DNA of 64,000 nucleotides from Candidatus Obscuribacterales bacterium (GTDB taxonomy: Bacteria > Cyanobacteriota > Vampirovibrionia > Obscuribacterales > Obscuribacteraceae). Of the stretch, positions 17,877 to 25,194 are shown piece by piece (position 1 is the stretch's first letter; each line of letters starts with the position of its first letter). The stretch is taken from positions 372,001-436,000 of the forward strand of contig JACKCM010000002.1 of the NCBI GenBank assembly GCA_020634035.1, read 5' to 3'. A model generated the notes under the pieces. The model had not been told where the DNA came from. It searched no databases and saw only the letters and a program-made list of their open reading frames with translations. The position numbers were made by a program, and so were the translations under genes.

Positions 17877-17886
17877 CGGCTCTATT

Positions 17887-18645
17887 TTAACGCCCGAACA
17901 GCTTGAGGAGCACCACGGTAATAGAATACAGACCTATCAAAGCGCCTGTGACCAGGAGCATAGAGACAGCGGTGGGATCCGGAGTGATAACCAATGCCAC
18001 CACCGAAGCACCGACCACGGCATAACGCCAGATTTTAATCAGGTGGTCCGAGGTAACGAGCCCGGTGAGCGAGAGCGCGAAGAGCACTATCGGAAGCTGG
18101 AAACAGAGACCCATATATAGAAGCAGCGATGATACCAGGGACATGTAGAAATCCAGTCTCTGGTTGATGGGGGTCACCCCTTCTCCGAAAGACTGGAAGA
18201 AGTGCAGCATCGGTGGTAACAGAAGAAAGTAAGCGAAGCTGGCACCACAAACAAAAAGAATCGGACCGCCGATAAGGGCTGGTGCCACTATCTTTTTCTC
18301 TTTTTCAGTGAGACCGGGGGCGACGAACTGGCTCACTTCGAAGAGTATAAAAGGAGAAGCCATCACCAGGGCCGAATAGAAAGCGACTTTGAAGAAGACC
18401 ATGATAGGCTCTTCTATCGAGAGTGCCTGAAAGGTGATGTCGCCTGCCGGTGCCTGGAGAATCTTCATGATGTCCTTGGCAAAGACAAGGGAGATGAAGA
18501 AGGAAACGGTGACATAGGCGATTGCTCTAATTAACCTTAGTCGCAACTCATCAAGATGCTCGACCACGGTCATGGAAGAAGGATCTTCTTCCTCCTCGAC
18601 TTCGATATCTGCTTTTAATTCTGCTTCGGCTTCTGAACTGGACAT
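17887..18645 (-). CDS. tatC: Sec-independent protein translocase subunit TatC
   Basis: TatC is the receptor of the twin-arginine pathway that exports folded proteins. The 252-residue protein has the conserved N-terminal VVEHLDELRLRLI with the Glu that contacts the twin-arginine signal, SPFILFEVSQFVAPGLTEKE after the second helix, FAYFLLLPPMLHFF in the third, and six transmembrane helices overall. An acidic tail of about 24 residues precedes the domain. It lies 47 bases downstream of the rRNA methylase gene and 10 bases upstream of the M50-TPR gene. No tatA is visible in the window. Confidence 0.93.
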   Translation of the reverse strand: MSSSEAEAELKADIEVEEEEDPSSMTVVEHLDELRLRLIRAIAYVTVSFFISLVFAKDIMKILQAPAGDITFQALSIEEPIMVFFKVAFYSALVMASPFILFEVSQFVAPGLTEKEKKIVAPALIGGPILFVCGASFAYFLLLPPMLHFFQSFGEGVTPINQRLDFYMSLVSSLLLYMGLCFQLPIVLFALSLTGLVTSDHLIKIWRYAVVGASVVALVITPDPTAVSMLLVTGALIGLYSITVVLLKLFGR

Positions 18646-18692
18646 GCTCGATATTTATTGTTTGAGTTGAACTGCTAATTCTAGCAAGATTG

Positions 18693-19535
18693 TCAGCTCG
18701 ATTGGATTTTCCTTCTTTGATCAGATGCTTCATAGAGCGCAATAGAATGGGCAACGGCGGCGTTCAGAGATTCGCTCTCAGCTGCAATCGGAATCGATGC
18801 CACCAGATCGGACTTTGCCAGCAAAGCTGGCTCTATGCCATGGGCTTCATTGCCGACCATAAGCAGACTCGCTCTTTTGAAATCGACCTCTTTGAGCGTT
18901 CTATCGCCAGAGGCTGCCAGGCTGACTGACTGAACACCGGCTGCTTTTGCCTGGTTCAATAAGTCCAGTCCGTCGATGTCATCTATGACCGGCAGGGCGA
19001 AAAGCGCTCCGGCGGCGGCTCTCACCACTTTGGGATTATATGGATCGACTGAACCCCGGGTAAGGAAAACCGCATCGGCTCCGAAAGCCAGGGAAGACCT
19101 TATTATTGTTCCGAGATTGCCGGGATCAGAGATTGAACAAGCCACCGTGATCAGTGCGTTTTTACTGCCGAGCACTGCCATATCATTGTTCTGAGGCAGC
19201 TTCACAAGAGCGATTATGCCAAGCGGTGTATCGGTGCCCGAGACCTCTTTGAAGAGTTTCTCGTCCACGACTTTGATAGGAGGACAGCTACTGTTCTCGG
19301 GGAGATTTGTCAGCAGGTTGTCGAGCCTGTCGAAGGATGACGAGATCACAAGCTCTTCTATATCGGCACAGCAGGCTGCAAGAGCCTCTCTGACGACGCT
19401 CTCGCCTTCGGCGAGGAAAAGACCTGTCTTCTTTCTACCTGTGCGGCTGCCAAGACCCCTGATGCGCTTGATCAGCGGATTGGAGGCGCTGGTTATTGGC
19501 TCGGGCAGAGCGCGAGAAGCGGATGCGAAGTCCAT
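18693..19535 (-). CDS. TrmH/SpoU-family RNA 2'-O-methyltransferase
   Basis: A SPOUT-class methylase that would methylate the 2'-OH of an rRNA or tRNA nucleotide using S-adenosylmethionine. The N-terminal 110 residues form the substrate-binding domain (NPLIKRIRGL, LFLAEGESVVREAL). The three SpoU motifs are clear: SDPGNLGTIIRSSLAFGAD, then LLMVGNEAHGI, then IPIAAESESLNAAVAHSIAL. The trefoil-knot region is complete in 280 residues. It lies 24 bases after rplT, an infC-rpmI-rplT-methylase order also known from other bacteria, which suggests an rRNA target. Confidence 0.88.
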   Translation of the reverse strand: MDFASASRALPEPITSASNPLIKRIRGLGSRTGRKKTGLFLAEGESVVREALAACCADIEELVISSSFDRLDNLLTNLPENSSCPPIKVVDEKLFKEVSGTDTPLGIIALVKLPQNNDMAVLGSKNALITVACSISDPGNLGTIIRSSLAFGADAVFLTRGSVDPYNPKVVRAAAGALFALPVIDDIDGLDLLNQAKAAGVQSVSLAASGDRTLKEVDFKRASLLMVGNEAHGIEPALLAKSDLVASIPIAAESESLNAAVAHSIALYEASDQRRKIQSS

Positions 19536-19559
19536 GCTGAAACTTCTATCTACCGCTGT

Positions 19560-19907
19560 CTACTTCTTTGCCAGCTCGACCAGTTGGGTGAAGGCTTCTT
19601 TGTCACGAACAGCGAGATCAGCGAGCATCTTGCGGTTCACTTCGACGTTCTTTTTATTGAGACCGTCGATGAACTGGCTGTATCTCATGCCGTGGGCGCG
19701 GCAAGCCGCGTTGATTCTGGTGATCCACAGTCTTCTGAAATCTCTCTTGCGCTTTCTTCTGTCTCTGAAAGCGTTCTTCCAGGCTTTCATCACTGTCTGG
19801 TTGGCAGCGATAAAGAGTTTGGAGTTGGAGCCGCGGAAACCTTTGGCGTACTTGAGGATCTTCTTGTGGCGCTTCTGAAGCACGTTGCCACGTTTTACTC
19901 TGGACAT
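19560..19907 (-). CDS. rplT: 50S ribosomal protein L20
   Basis: The 115-residue sequence is a standard L20: very basic N-terminal extension (SRVKRGNVLQKRHKKILKYAKGF), then RDRRKRKRDFRRLWITRINAACR and SQFIDGLNKKN. L20 binds 23S rRNA early in large-subunit assembly and in several bacteria represses its own operon. AGGAG lies nine bases before the ATG. Part of the infC-rpmI-rplT operon. Confidence 0.98.
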   Translation of the reverse strand: MSRVKRGNVLQKRHKKILKYAKGFRGSNSKLFIAANQTVMKAWKNAFRDRRKRKRDFRRLWITRINAACRAHGMRYSQFIDGLNKKNVEVNRKMLADLAVRDKEAFTQLVELAKK

Positions 19908-20007
19908 AACTTATTCTCCTGCTTGTTTTTTTCAATTTGGTTCAAGCGTAGTCGGGGAGGAGATCCCTTATACGGAATGAATCAGTTTAAGTTCGCTAAC
20001 TTTGTTT

Positions 20008-20217
20008 CTAACGCAGATATTTGCGATAGGGGAACATCTCGAGGATATGCGCCTCGACATCTTTGTCGAGTCTTGCCCAACCTCTGAGGTTGCGCTTCAC
20101 ATCGGCAGACATCCACTCGTTGATGTGGCGGGTGCCGGCTTGTTTGCGCAGAACCTTACCGGTTCCGGTTACTTTGAAACGGCGAGCTGCCGCTTTGTTG
20201 GTTTTCATTTTTGGCAT
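20008..20217 (-). CDS. rpmI: 50S ribosomal protein L35
   Basis: A 69-residue L35 with the usual PKMKTNKAAARRFKVTGTGK start and a C-terminus slightly longer than in proteobacteria (WARLDKDVEAHILEMFPYRKY), as is common in cyanobacteria-like lineages. It lies between infC and rplT, with a 100-base gap before rplT in which no clear regulatory hairpin was found. Confidence 0.97.
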   Translation of the reverse strand: MPKMKTNKAAARRFKVTGTGKVLRKQAGTRHINEWMSADVKRNLRGWARLDKDVEAHILEMFPYRKYLR

Positions 20218-20333
20218 GATCAGTACCTTGATATAAATCGGAATTCCGGGACCGACTTCAATTCGGCCCGTTTATCTGCTCATCGCACTGGCTGACAGGC
20301 CAGGACGGCATGAGAGCAAATGATGATACCACC

Positions 20334-20882
20334 TTATCTCTTCTGAGATCCAGGCGAGAGAATCATAATAACATTGCGACCCTCGATTTTTGGCGGTCTG
20401 TCAACAATCGATAAGTCGACGAGCTCTTCTGCAAAACGGTTCATAAGCTCCACAGCCATGTTGCTGTGCTGCATTTCGCGACCGCGCAGCATGGTCACCA
20501 CTTTGATCTTGTCGCCGTTATTGAGGAATTTTTTTGCGTTACGGAGCTTAACTTGATAGTCATGATCCTCGATTTTGTAACGCATCTTTATCTCTTTGAC
20601 ATCGGCTTGATGCTGTCTTTTCTTGGCTTCTTTAGCCTTTTTGTCCTGTTCGAACTTATAGCGGCCATAGTCCATTATCTTGGCCACTGGCGGGACGGCA
20701 TCGGGCTGAACGAGGAAAAGGTCCAGACCTCTCTCTTTGGCCTGGGCTAAAGCGTCTTTGGTGCGAACTATTCCGACCTGGTTTCCTTCGTCATCAATTA
20801 GCCTCAATTCCGGAACGCGAATGCGATCGTTCAAGGGTGGTAAATCTCTTTTCGGGTCTGGACGACGGGGATCTGAAGCCAA
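20334..20882 (-). CDS. infC: Translation initiation factor IF-3
   Basis: IF-3 keeps the ribosomal subunits apart and proofreads start-codon choice. Both domains are present: NDRIRVPELRLIDDEGNQVGIV and PPVAKIMDYGRYKFEQDKKAKEAKK in the N-domain and linker, EIKMRYKIEDHDYQVKLRNAKKFL and MLRGREMQHSNMAVEL in the C-domain. The frame is open further upstream but there runs into the tRNA-Leu gene, so the real start must lie at or below 20915. I chose the TTG at 20882, with GAGG five bases upstream. An ATT codon at about 20909 is an alternative worth noting because infC often uses rare start codons. Confidence 0.92.
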   Translation of the reverse strand: MASDPRRPDPKRDLPPLNDRIRVPELRLIDDEGNQVGIVRTKDALAQAKERGLDLFLVQPDAVPPVAKIMDYGRYKFEQDKKAKEAKKRQHQADVKEIKMRYKIEDHDYQVKLRNAKKFLNNGDKIKVVTMLRGREMQHSNMAVELMNRFAEELVDLSIVDRPPKIEGRNVIMILSPGSQKR

Positions 20883-20915
20883 TTGCACCTCTAAATTTTT
20901 TCTGGTAATAAAGAC

Positions 20916-20998
20916 TGCCGAAGGTGGGACTTGAACCCACAAGAGCTAATGCTCACTACGACCTGAACGTAGCGTGTTTGCCATTTCACCACTTCGGC
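20916..20998 (-). tRNA. tRNA-Leu (anticodon CAG)
   Basis: The 83-base sequence folds as a class II tRNA: acceptor GCCGAAG with CTTCGGC and discriminator A, D stem GTG/CAC, anticodon stem CTACG/CGTAG with loop TTCAGGT, long variable arm GAGC/GCTC, and T arm GTGGG-TTCAAGT-CCCAC. The anticodon is CAG, which reads CUG. CCA is not encoded. It lies just upstream of infC on the same strand and may be co-transcribed with it. Confidence 0.95.
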
Positions 20999-21061
20999 AC
21001 GTGGAAAGATCTTACACCACAGCCGTTCTAAGAGTAAACCTGCTGGTGTCAGTTTTTGCAA

Positions 21062-21121
21062 AAACCGGCTCTTGAATACTCGCTCCGCATTTCAGAGTCA
21101 ATTTAATTCAAAAGCCGGTTT
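21062..21121 (-). terminator. Terminator of the rpsF-ssb-rpsR operon
   Basis: AAACCGGCTCTTGAAT (21062-21077) and ATTCAAAAGCCGGTTT (21106-21121) pair at 15 of 16 positions around a 28-base loop. On the minus strand it begins 15 bases after the rpsR stop and ends in GGTTTTTGC. It separates the operon from tRNA-Leu. Confidence 0.7.
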
Positions 21122-21136
21122 GCCATAAATCTCGCT

Positions 21137-21376
21137 TTAGCCTTCAGCTACGAAGGGGAGCAAAGCGATGTCTCTTGCTCTCTTGATTGCTACGGTGAGC
21201 TTACGCTGGTGGATAGCGCAGTTACCGCTTATCCGACGGGGCAAAATTTTGCCGCGTTCGGTAGTGTATTTCTTCAGTCTGGCCGGATCCTTGAAATCAA
21301 TGTACTCGACTTTGTCGGCACAAAAATTGCAGGTCTTCCTTCTTCTGGGCGGTCCATCACCTCTAAAACGGGCCAT
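21137..21376 (-). CDS. rpsR: 30S ribosomal protein S18
   Basis: A 79-residue S18 with KTCNFCADKVEYIDFKD, ISGNCAIHQRKLTVAIKRAR and a basic core. The CxxC pair near residues 16-19 together with Cys and His in GNCAIH suggests the zinc-binding form of S18. A strong AAAGGAGATAG ribosome-binding site precedes the ATG. Last gene of the rpsF-ssb-rpsR operon; S18 and S6 form a dimer on the small-subunit platform, which fits the co-expression. Confidence 0.98.
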   Translation of the reverse strand: MARFRGDGPPRRRKTCNFCADKVEYIDFKDPARLKKYTTERGKILPRRISGNCAIHQRKLTVAIKRARDIALLPFVAEG

Positions 21377-21434
21377 TTTCTTCTATCTCCTTTACTTTGA
21401 AAAATTCATATTTGTTCTATGACTGGAACAAGGG

Positions 21435-21866
21435 TTAAAACGGGATCTCATCTTCGGAAGCAAAGATAGAATCAATGTCTTCCTGGGATGCACCGGACCC
21501 GGATGCGACGGCGGCTCCTGCTTTGGGGCGGGATTCACCACCGGTGAGGTGAGAGAGATTCTCTACCGAAGTAGCATCGATCTCGATATCTCTTCGCTTC
21601 TGGCCTTCCGAAGTGGTGTAGTTGTTGATTTGCAATCTTCCATCCACACAGACTATGTCGCCTTTTTTGATCTCGGCGGCGATACGCTCGGCAAGATCAC
21701 GCCAGGCGATAACTTTCACAGGAGTAGGTTCCTGCTTCTGTCCCTGACGGGGCGGGGATTCTACCGCGATGGCGAATTCGGTGACCGCCACGTTGGTGTT
21801 CGGTGTAAACCGTTTTTCCGGGTTTTTAATTACTTGTCCCGATACGACTATTTTGCTTAAACTCAT
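21435..21866 (-). CDS. ssb: Single-stranded DNA-binding protein
   Basis: SSB coats single-stranded DNA in replication and repair. The 143-residue protein has the OB-fold N-terminus (SKIVVSGQVIKNPEKRF, FAIAVESPPRQGQKQEPTPVKVIAW, GDIVCVDGRLQINNY), a flexible Gly/Ala-rich linker and the acidic interaction tip ending EDEIPF, which recruits repair proteins. It lies between rpsF and rpsR as in many bacteria. AGAGGAAAG precedes the ATG. Confidence 0.97.
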   Translation of the reverse strand: MSLSKIVVSGQVIKNPEKRFTPNTNVAVTEFAIAVESPPRQGQKQEPTPVKVIAWRDLAERIAAEIKKGDIVCVDGRLQINNYTTSEGQKRRDIEIDATSVENLSHLTGGESRPKAGAAVASGSGASQEDIDSIFASEDEIPF

Positions 21867-21916
21867 TCAACTTTCCTCTGTACCTGAATTTGCGGGTCTA
21901 ATCTGATTTGATTCGA

Positions 21917-22246
21917 TTATGCCTGGGCTTCCAGGGCCGCTTTCGGTACAGCGATGGTCAGTTCACGGATGACATCTTCTGAAAGAGACATCATACGCTT
22001 GAGCTGGGCAATGGCTTCCGGACCGGCTTTGAACACCGTGTGCACGTAATAGCCATCACGCATCTTCTTCACTTCATAAGCAAGGCGTTTTCTGCCTTTC
22101 TTCTCGGTGGAGAGGATTTCGCAGTTCTGTCCTTTCATGAACTCTTCGACAGCTTCGATGGTTTTATCCACCCCTTCTTCATCGAGATTGGGACGGATGA
22201 TGTAGACCGTTTCGAACAGCCTGATATTGTCTTTTAATTCCGACAC
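21917..22246 (-). CDS. rpsF: 30S ribosomal protein S6
   Basis: The 109-residue product has the S6 pattern: LFETVYIIRPNLDEEGVDKTIEAV, KKGRKRLAYEVKKMRDGYYV and a C-terminal helix. I place the start at the GTG at 22246, because AGGGGGAATATT gives a strong ribosome-binding site just before it and the next residues (SELKDNIRLFETV) begin the S6 domain. The frame is open for 35 more codons to 22351, but those residues show no S6 similarity. First gene of the rpsF-ssb-rpsR operon. Confidence 0.95.
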   Translation of the reverse strand: MSELKDNIRLFETVYIIRPNLDEEGVDKTIEAVEEFMKGQNCEILSTEKKGRKRLAYEVKKMRDGYYVHTVFKAGPEAIAQLKRMMSLSEDVIRELTIAVPKAALEAQA

Positions 22247-22493
22247 AATATTCCCCCTATGGTCATGTGCGTCCTGCATAGCAGGCAAGGGTATTTCAAC
22301 TAGCTCTCCTGCGAATTCGACAATACCCGACAGGCTCGTCGGAGTTGCCATAACCCGGAGGAATCCGTGATTTTAGCATGAACCTGCTGCGAATCCCTGA
22401 GAACCACTGTTTTTTCCTATACGTAATCTTCACATAGGCCGCAAGAGCTAAGGATCTTAAAATGCTGGTAATTCGCAAGAAGTACAGGAGCCT

Positions 22494-23663
22494 ATGAACG
22501 TATTCAATATAGGAGCAGGGGCAGGGACAGACTCAGATTCTGATTCAGTTCAAAGCCGGCAAAAACTGATCGCAAGAGCCTTGAAGTTCTTGCGCTATCT
22601 CATTGCAACCATCATCATGATGATGATCTTCTATGAGCAGGCGGCTTTCTCTCGTGAGCAATGGCAGATAGACAGACCGGAGCCACCGCCTCAGATCCCG
22701 GCGCAGTACACCAATGGTTACGGAAGCGCGAACAGCCATACGCAATTGGGCATGCCCGGTACCTTGAGACCGGATACCCATCATCCTCCTGGTAGCCCTG
22801 CCTTCATGAATCAGATTCTGGGCTCGAGAATTCCTGTTGGCACTGTTTTGACCGGGGTAATCGATGCCGATCTCTCGTCGAAGAAGAGCAAACCCGGTGA
22901 TATCTTCGCTGTTCAACTGCCGGAAGGCTTCGTCAATAGCGGTATTGTGGTTGTGCCTCCCGGCTCGAAAATCGTGGGTACCATTGTCAATGCGGCCTCG
23001 GCCGGCCAGATGCGCGGCGGAATGCCGGGACAGTTGACAGTGGGCTTACAGTCTCTTGTCTTTCCGGATGGCAGGACGACGACCTTTCACGGATATATAG
23101 ATCAGAACCCGGCCCATGAGCTTGAAGATGAACCCAAATCGAGATTCTCGGGCTTTAATATGGGCGACTATGGCAAACAGGTCAAAGGGATGCTCGGCTC
23201 TTTCGCCGGCGGTATCGGCTGGGTGCACAACAAGCGTATGCGCGGCAAAGAATTCGAGGTGGAAGCCGGTCGCACCGTGGCTGTCAGAGTTAATCGCACC
23301 ATCGACCTCACCGCTATGACACCAGCTCTTGGCAGTGGAGCGATACCAGGGATTGCCAATGCACCCCAGTTCAATATGGCTCCAGCTCAGCCCGCTGTGC
23401 CAGGACTGGTCAATCAGCCGAATTTATATCAAGCCCAGGCTCCAGTCCAGGGTCAGGCACAAGTACCCGGGCTGATGCAGAATGCATCGGATCCCAGACA
23501 GAACGCTTCCAAATTCACCAAACCGACTTATTACAATAGCGGTGCCCATGCGCTCAATCAGAACGCATTTCAGGGATCCAACCCAAATCAGAACCCTAAC
23601 GCAGTGTTTCATCAGCCTATAGCAGGGGGTGACCCGCTCAAGAGCCTACCGGATCCTTTTTAA
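22494..23663 (+). CDS. Membrane-anchored, extracytoplasmic protein with VirB10/TrbI-like beta domain
   Basis: A 389-residue protein. It has a short acidic N-terminus (DSDSDS), one transmembrane anchor at about 35-52 and a Pro-rich linker. A domain at about 105-265 follows (IPVGTVLTGVIDADLSSKKS, VPPGSKIVGTIVNAASAGQM, VGLQSLVFPDGRTTTFHG). The order 'hydrophobic turn, dGdi.avql, viPpGskivGtv, l.f.dGr' recalls the C-terminal domain of VirB10/TrbI, found also in stand-alone periplasmic proteins. The last 110 residues are rich in Gln, Asn and Pro. AGGAG lies five bases before the ATG. No secretion-system genes adjoin it, so a role in conjugation is not supported; it is probably an envelope protein. 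Confidence 0.6.
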   Translation: MNVFNIGAGAGTDSDSDSVQSRQKLIARALKFLRYLIATIIMMMIFYEQAAFSREQWQIDRPEPPPQIPAQYTNGYGSANSHTQLGMPGTLRPDTHHPPGSPAFMNQILGSRIPVGTVLTGVIDADLSSKKSKPGDIFAVQLPEGFVNSGIVVVPPGSKIVGTIVNAASAGQMRGGMPGQLTVGLQSLVFPDGRTTTFHGYIDQNPAHELEDEPKSRFSGFNMGDYGKQVKGMLGSFAGGIGWVHNKRMRGKEFEVEAGRTVAVRVNRTIDLTAMTPALGSGAIPGIANAPQFNMAPAQPAVPGLVNQPNLYQAQAPVQGQAQVPGLMQNASDPRQNASKFTKPTYYNSGAHALNQNAFQGSNPNQNPNAVFHQPIAGGDPLKSLPDPF

Positions 23664-23679
23664 CAGGTGTAAAGAAGGA

Positions 23680-24876
23680 TCAGTCGTCTTGCTTGGCTTG
23701 CTGGTTGGTGGTGGAGCGGTACTCCGATAGATGCCTCCAACCCTGGTGCAGAATGAGCTGATAAGCATAGATTTGCTCCAGCCATCTTCTTTCGCCTTCC
23801 GGCAGGTCGGGGCGCTCAAGTCTTCTTTTCAGCGAGCTTGTGATGTTTCTGGTTTCGTCTATCGCTTTGCGATAGCTTCTCACCTTGGTTTTGAGACCGC
23901 CAATTATGGGCTGAGCCTGACTCTGGGCATGGGCAGCCGGTCTTACCTGATGGCTGGCTTCCCGGACCGGTCTGCTTCTTTCTCTATCCCGGTCTCTATC
24001 TCTGTCTCTGTCTCTGTCCCTATCTCTATCTCGACTGTCTCTGCTGTCTCTAGAATCTCTACTGTCTCGATCATCTCTCGATTGCTGCTGGTTGGCCATC
24101 TTGCTGACCACCTGCTGGGCGAGCGGATGCTGGATGACATTCTTGTGGCGATCGCCACCCCGGCGTCTCTCTTTGCGCTTGGTTCTGTAGCAATCGAGAC
24201 AGTCTCTCAGTCTCGGGTTCGGATGTTCGAAGGTCTTGCCGCAGGTCTGGCAGGTGAGGGAATGTTTGAGTCGTCCGTCGGAACTTTCAGAATCAGAATC
24301 AGATTCTGATTCGCCGGATTTCTCCTCTTCATCTTCCTCTTCGGATTCAGCTTCGACATCCGACTCTTCTACTTCTTCCTCTTCTTCGGCTTTGCGGCGG
24401 GTGCGCTTTCTGCCTTTTGGAGCTGCAGGAGCCTCTTCCTCTACCTCGTCTACATCGGCATCGGCTTTCTTGCCTCTTCTTGAGGTTGTGGTCTTGGCTT
24501 TTTTAGATTTCTCTTTGTCGTCCGAGTCTTTCTCTTTAGCCTTATCTTTGGCTTTAGACTTGGGCTTCTCTTCTTTCTTCGCCTTTTCTGCTTTGTCGGC
24601 TTTCTCTGCTTTCTCTACCGATTTTTTCGCCGGCTTCGAGCGTTGATCTTCTAGAGATTCCAGGACTTGGGGGTTGGTCAGACCTTCCTCTTTGAGGCGG
24701 CGAACTTCTTTGAGTTCTTCCATGGCCTGTTCGGGAAGAACCTTGATGCCGTTTTTATCGGTGGCGGTCTCGATATTGAATTCGCTGATGTATCTTCTGA
24801 CTGTCACCGAGGTGACGTTCAGATCCTTAGCCGCCTGGGCGATTTTGGTTCCTTCAACCTTTTTTGTTTGACGCAT
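23680..24876 (-). CDS. MerR-like helix-turn-helix protein with zinc finger and Arg-Asp repeats
   Basis: A 398-residue charged protein. Residues 1-65 resemble a MerR-type winged helix (IAQAAKDLNVTSVTVRRYISEFNI, then EELKEVRRLKEEGLTNPQVLE). Residues 80-205 are a Lys-rich then Glu/Asp/Ser-rich low-complexity stretch. TCQTCGKTFEHPNPRLRDCLDC (about 211-232) provides two CxxC pairs for a zinc finger. Then come repeated SRD and RD units encoded by hexanucleotide repeats (23979-24079), and a basic helical C-terminus (KTKVRSYRKAIDETRNITSSLKRRL). It probably binds DNA or RNA. The RD-type repeats recall RNA-associated proteins, but this is analogy. An AAGGGA ribosome-binding site precedes the ATG. Target unknown. 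Confidence 0.65.
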   Translation of the reverse strand: MRQTKKVEGTKIAQAAKDLNVTSVTVRRYISEFNIETATDKNGIKVLPEQAMEELKEVRRLKEEGLTNPQVLESLEDQRSKPAKKSVEKAEKADKAEKAKKEEKPKSKAKDKAKEKDSDDKEKSKKAKTTTSRRGKKADADVDEVEEEAPAAPKGRKRTRRKAEEEEEVEESDVEAESEEEDEEEKSGESESDSDSESSDGRLKHSLTCQTCGKTFEHPNPRLRDCLDCYRTKRKERRRGGDRHKNVIQHPLAQQVVSKMANQQQSRDDRDSRDSRDSRDSRDRDRDRDRDRDRDRDRERSRPVREASHQVRPAAHAQSQAQPIIGGLKTKVRSYRKAIDETRNITSSLKRRLERPDLPEGERRWLEQIYAYQLILHQGWRHLSEYRSTTNQQAKQDD

Positions 24877-25194
24877 TAATATGATCCCTTAACCGTGTCA
24901 ATATTGATTCGATGGAATTTGCCGAGTAAGACGGCCGATTTTCTGGTGACCGCTTGAACAGGTGTTCTTATCTTTACTGAAACTGAATTGACAAAGACCT
25001 TACTTCGGCAGGTTTCAACCTAACCTGGATTGCCTTCTGAATCCGTGCTCTCCGTGCCGGGGCTCGACCCCTTCGCTTGCGTGCTCAATGCTCCGTCGCT
25101 CGGATTCAGGCCCCTTAAAGGTATCCTATTAATATATGATTTCATCGCTTGAAAGCTAAAATTTTTTACATTGAGACTCGAAAGACAGCTCTAA
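24877..25194. other. Intergenic stretch with a structured element
   Basis: This 318-base gap separates the recombinase gene from the helix-turn-helix gene, both on the minus strand. No gene is supported. Its right half holds the GC-rich inverted-repeat element at 25037-25109; the left half presumably contains the promoter of the gene starting at 24876, but no convincing boxes were found. Confidence 0.6.
25037..25109. repeat. GC-rich hairpin element of about 73 bases
   Basis: CTGAATCCG (25037-25045) and CGGATTCAG (25101-25109) are perfect complements that close a GC-rich interval. Inside, GGGG (25059-25062) pairs with CCCC (25068-25071) around CTCGA. The base composition is unlike the AT-richer flanks. 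It resembles a dispersed intergenic palindrome or a small structured RNA; it does not fold as a tRNA. Confidence 0.45.

Noticed and set aside
22247..22351. 35-codon extension of rpsF
   Set aside because: The GTG at 22246 has a strong ribosome-binding site, and S6 similarity begins there.
23979..24079. CRISPR-like short repeats
   Set aside because: The repeats are imperfect hexanucleotide units inside a coding frame (Arg-Asp runs), without spacers of equal length.
25037..25109. tRNA or tRNA-like gene
   Set aside because: No cloverleaf with acceptor, anticodon and T arms can be drawn; only the outer 9-base stem and one small hairpin pair.
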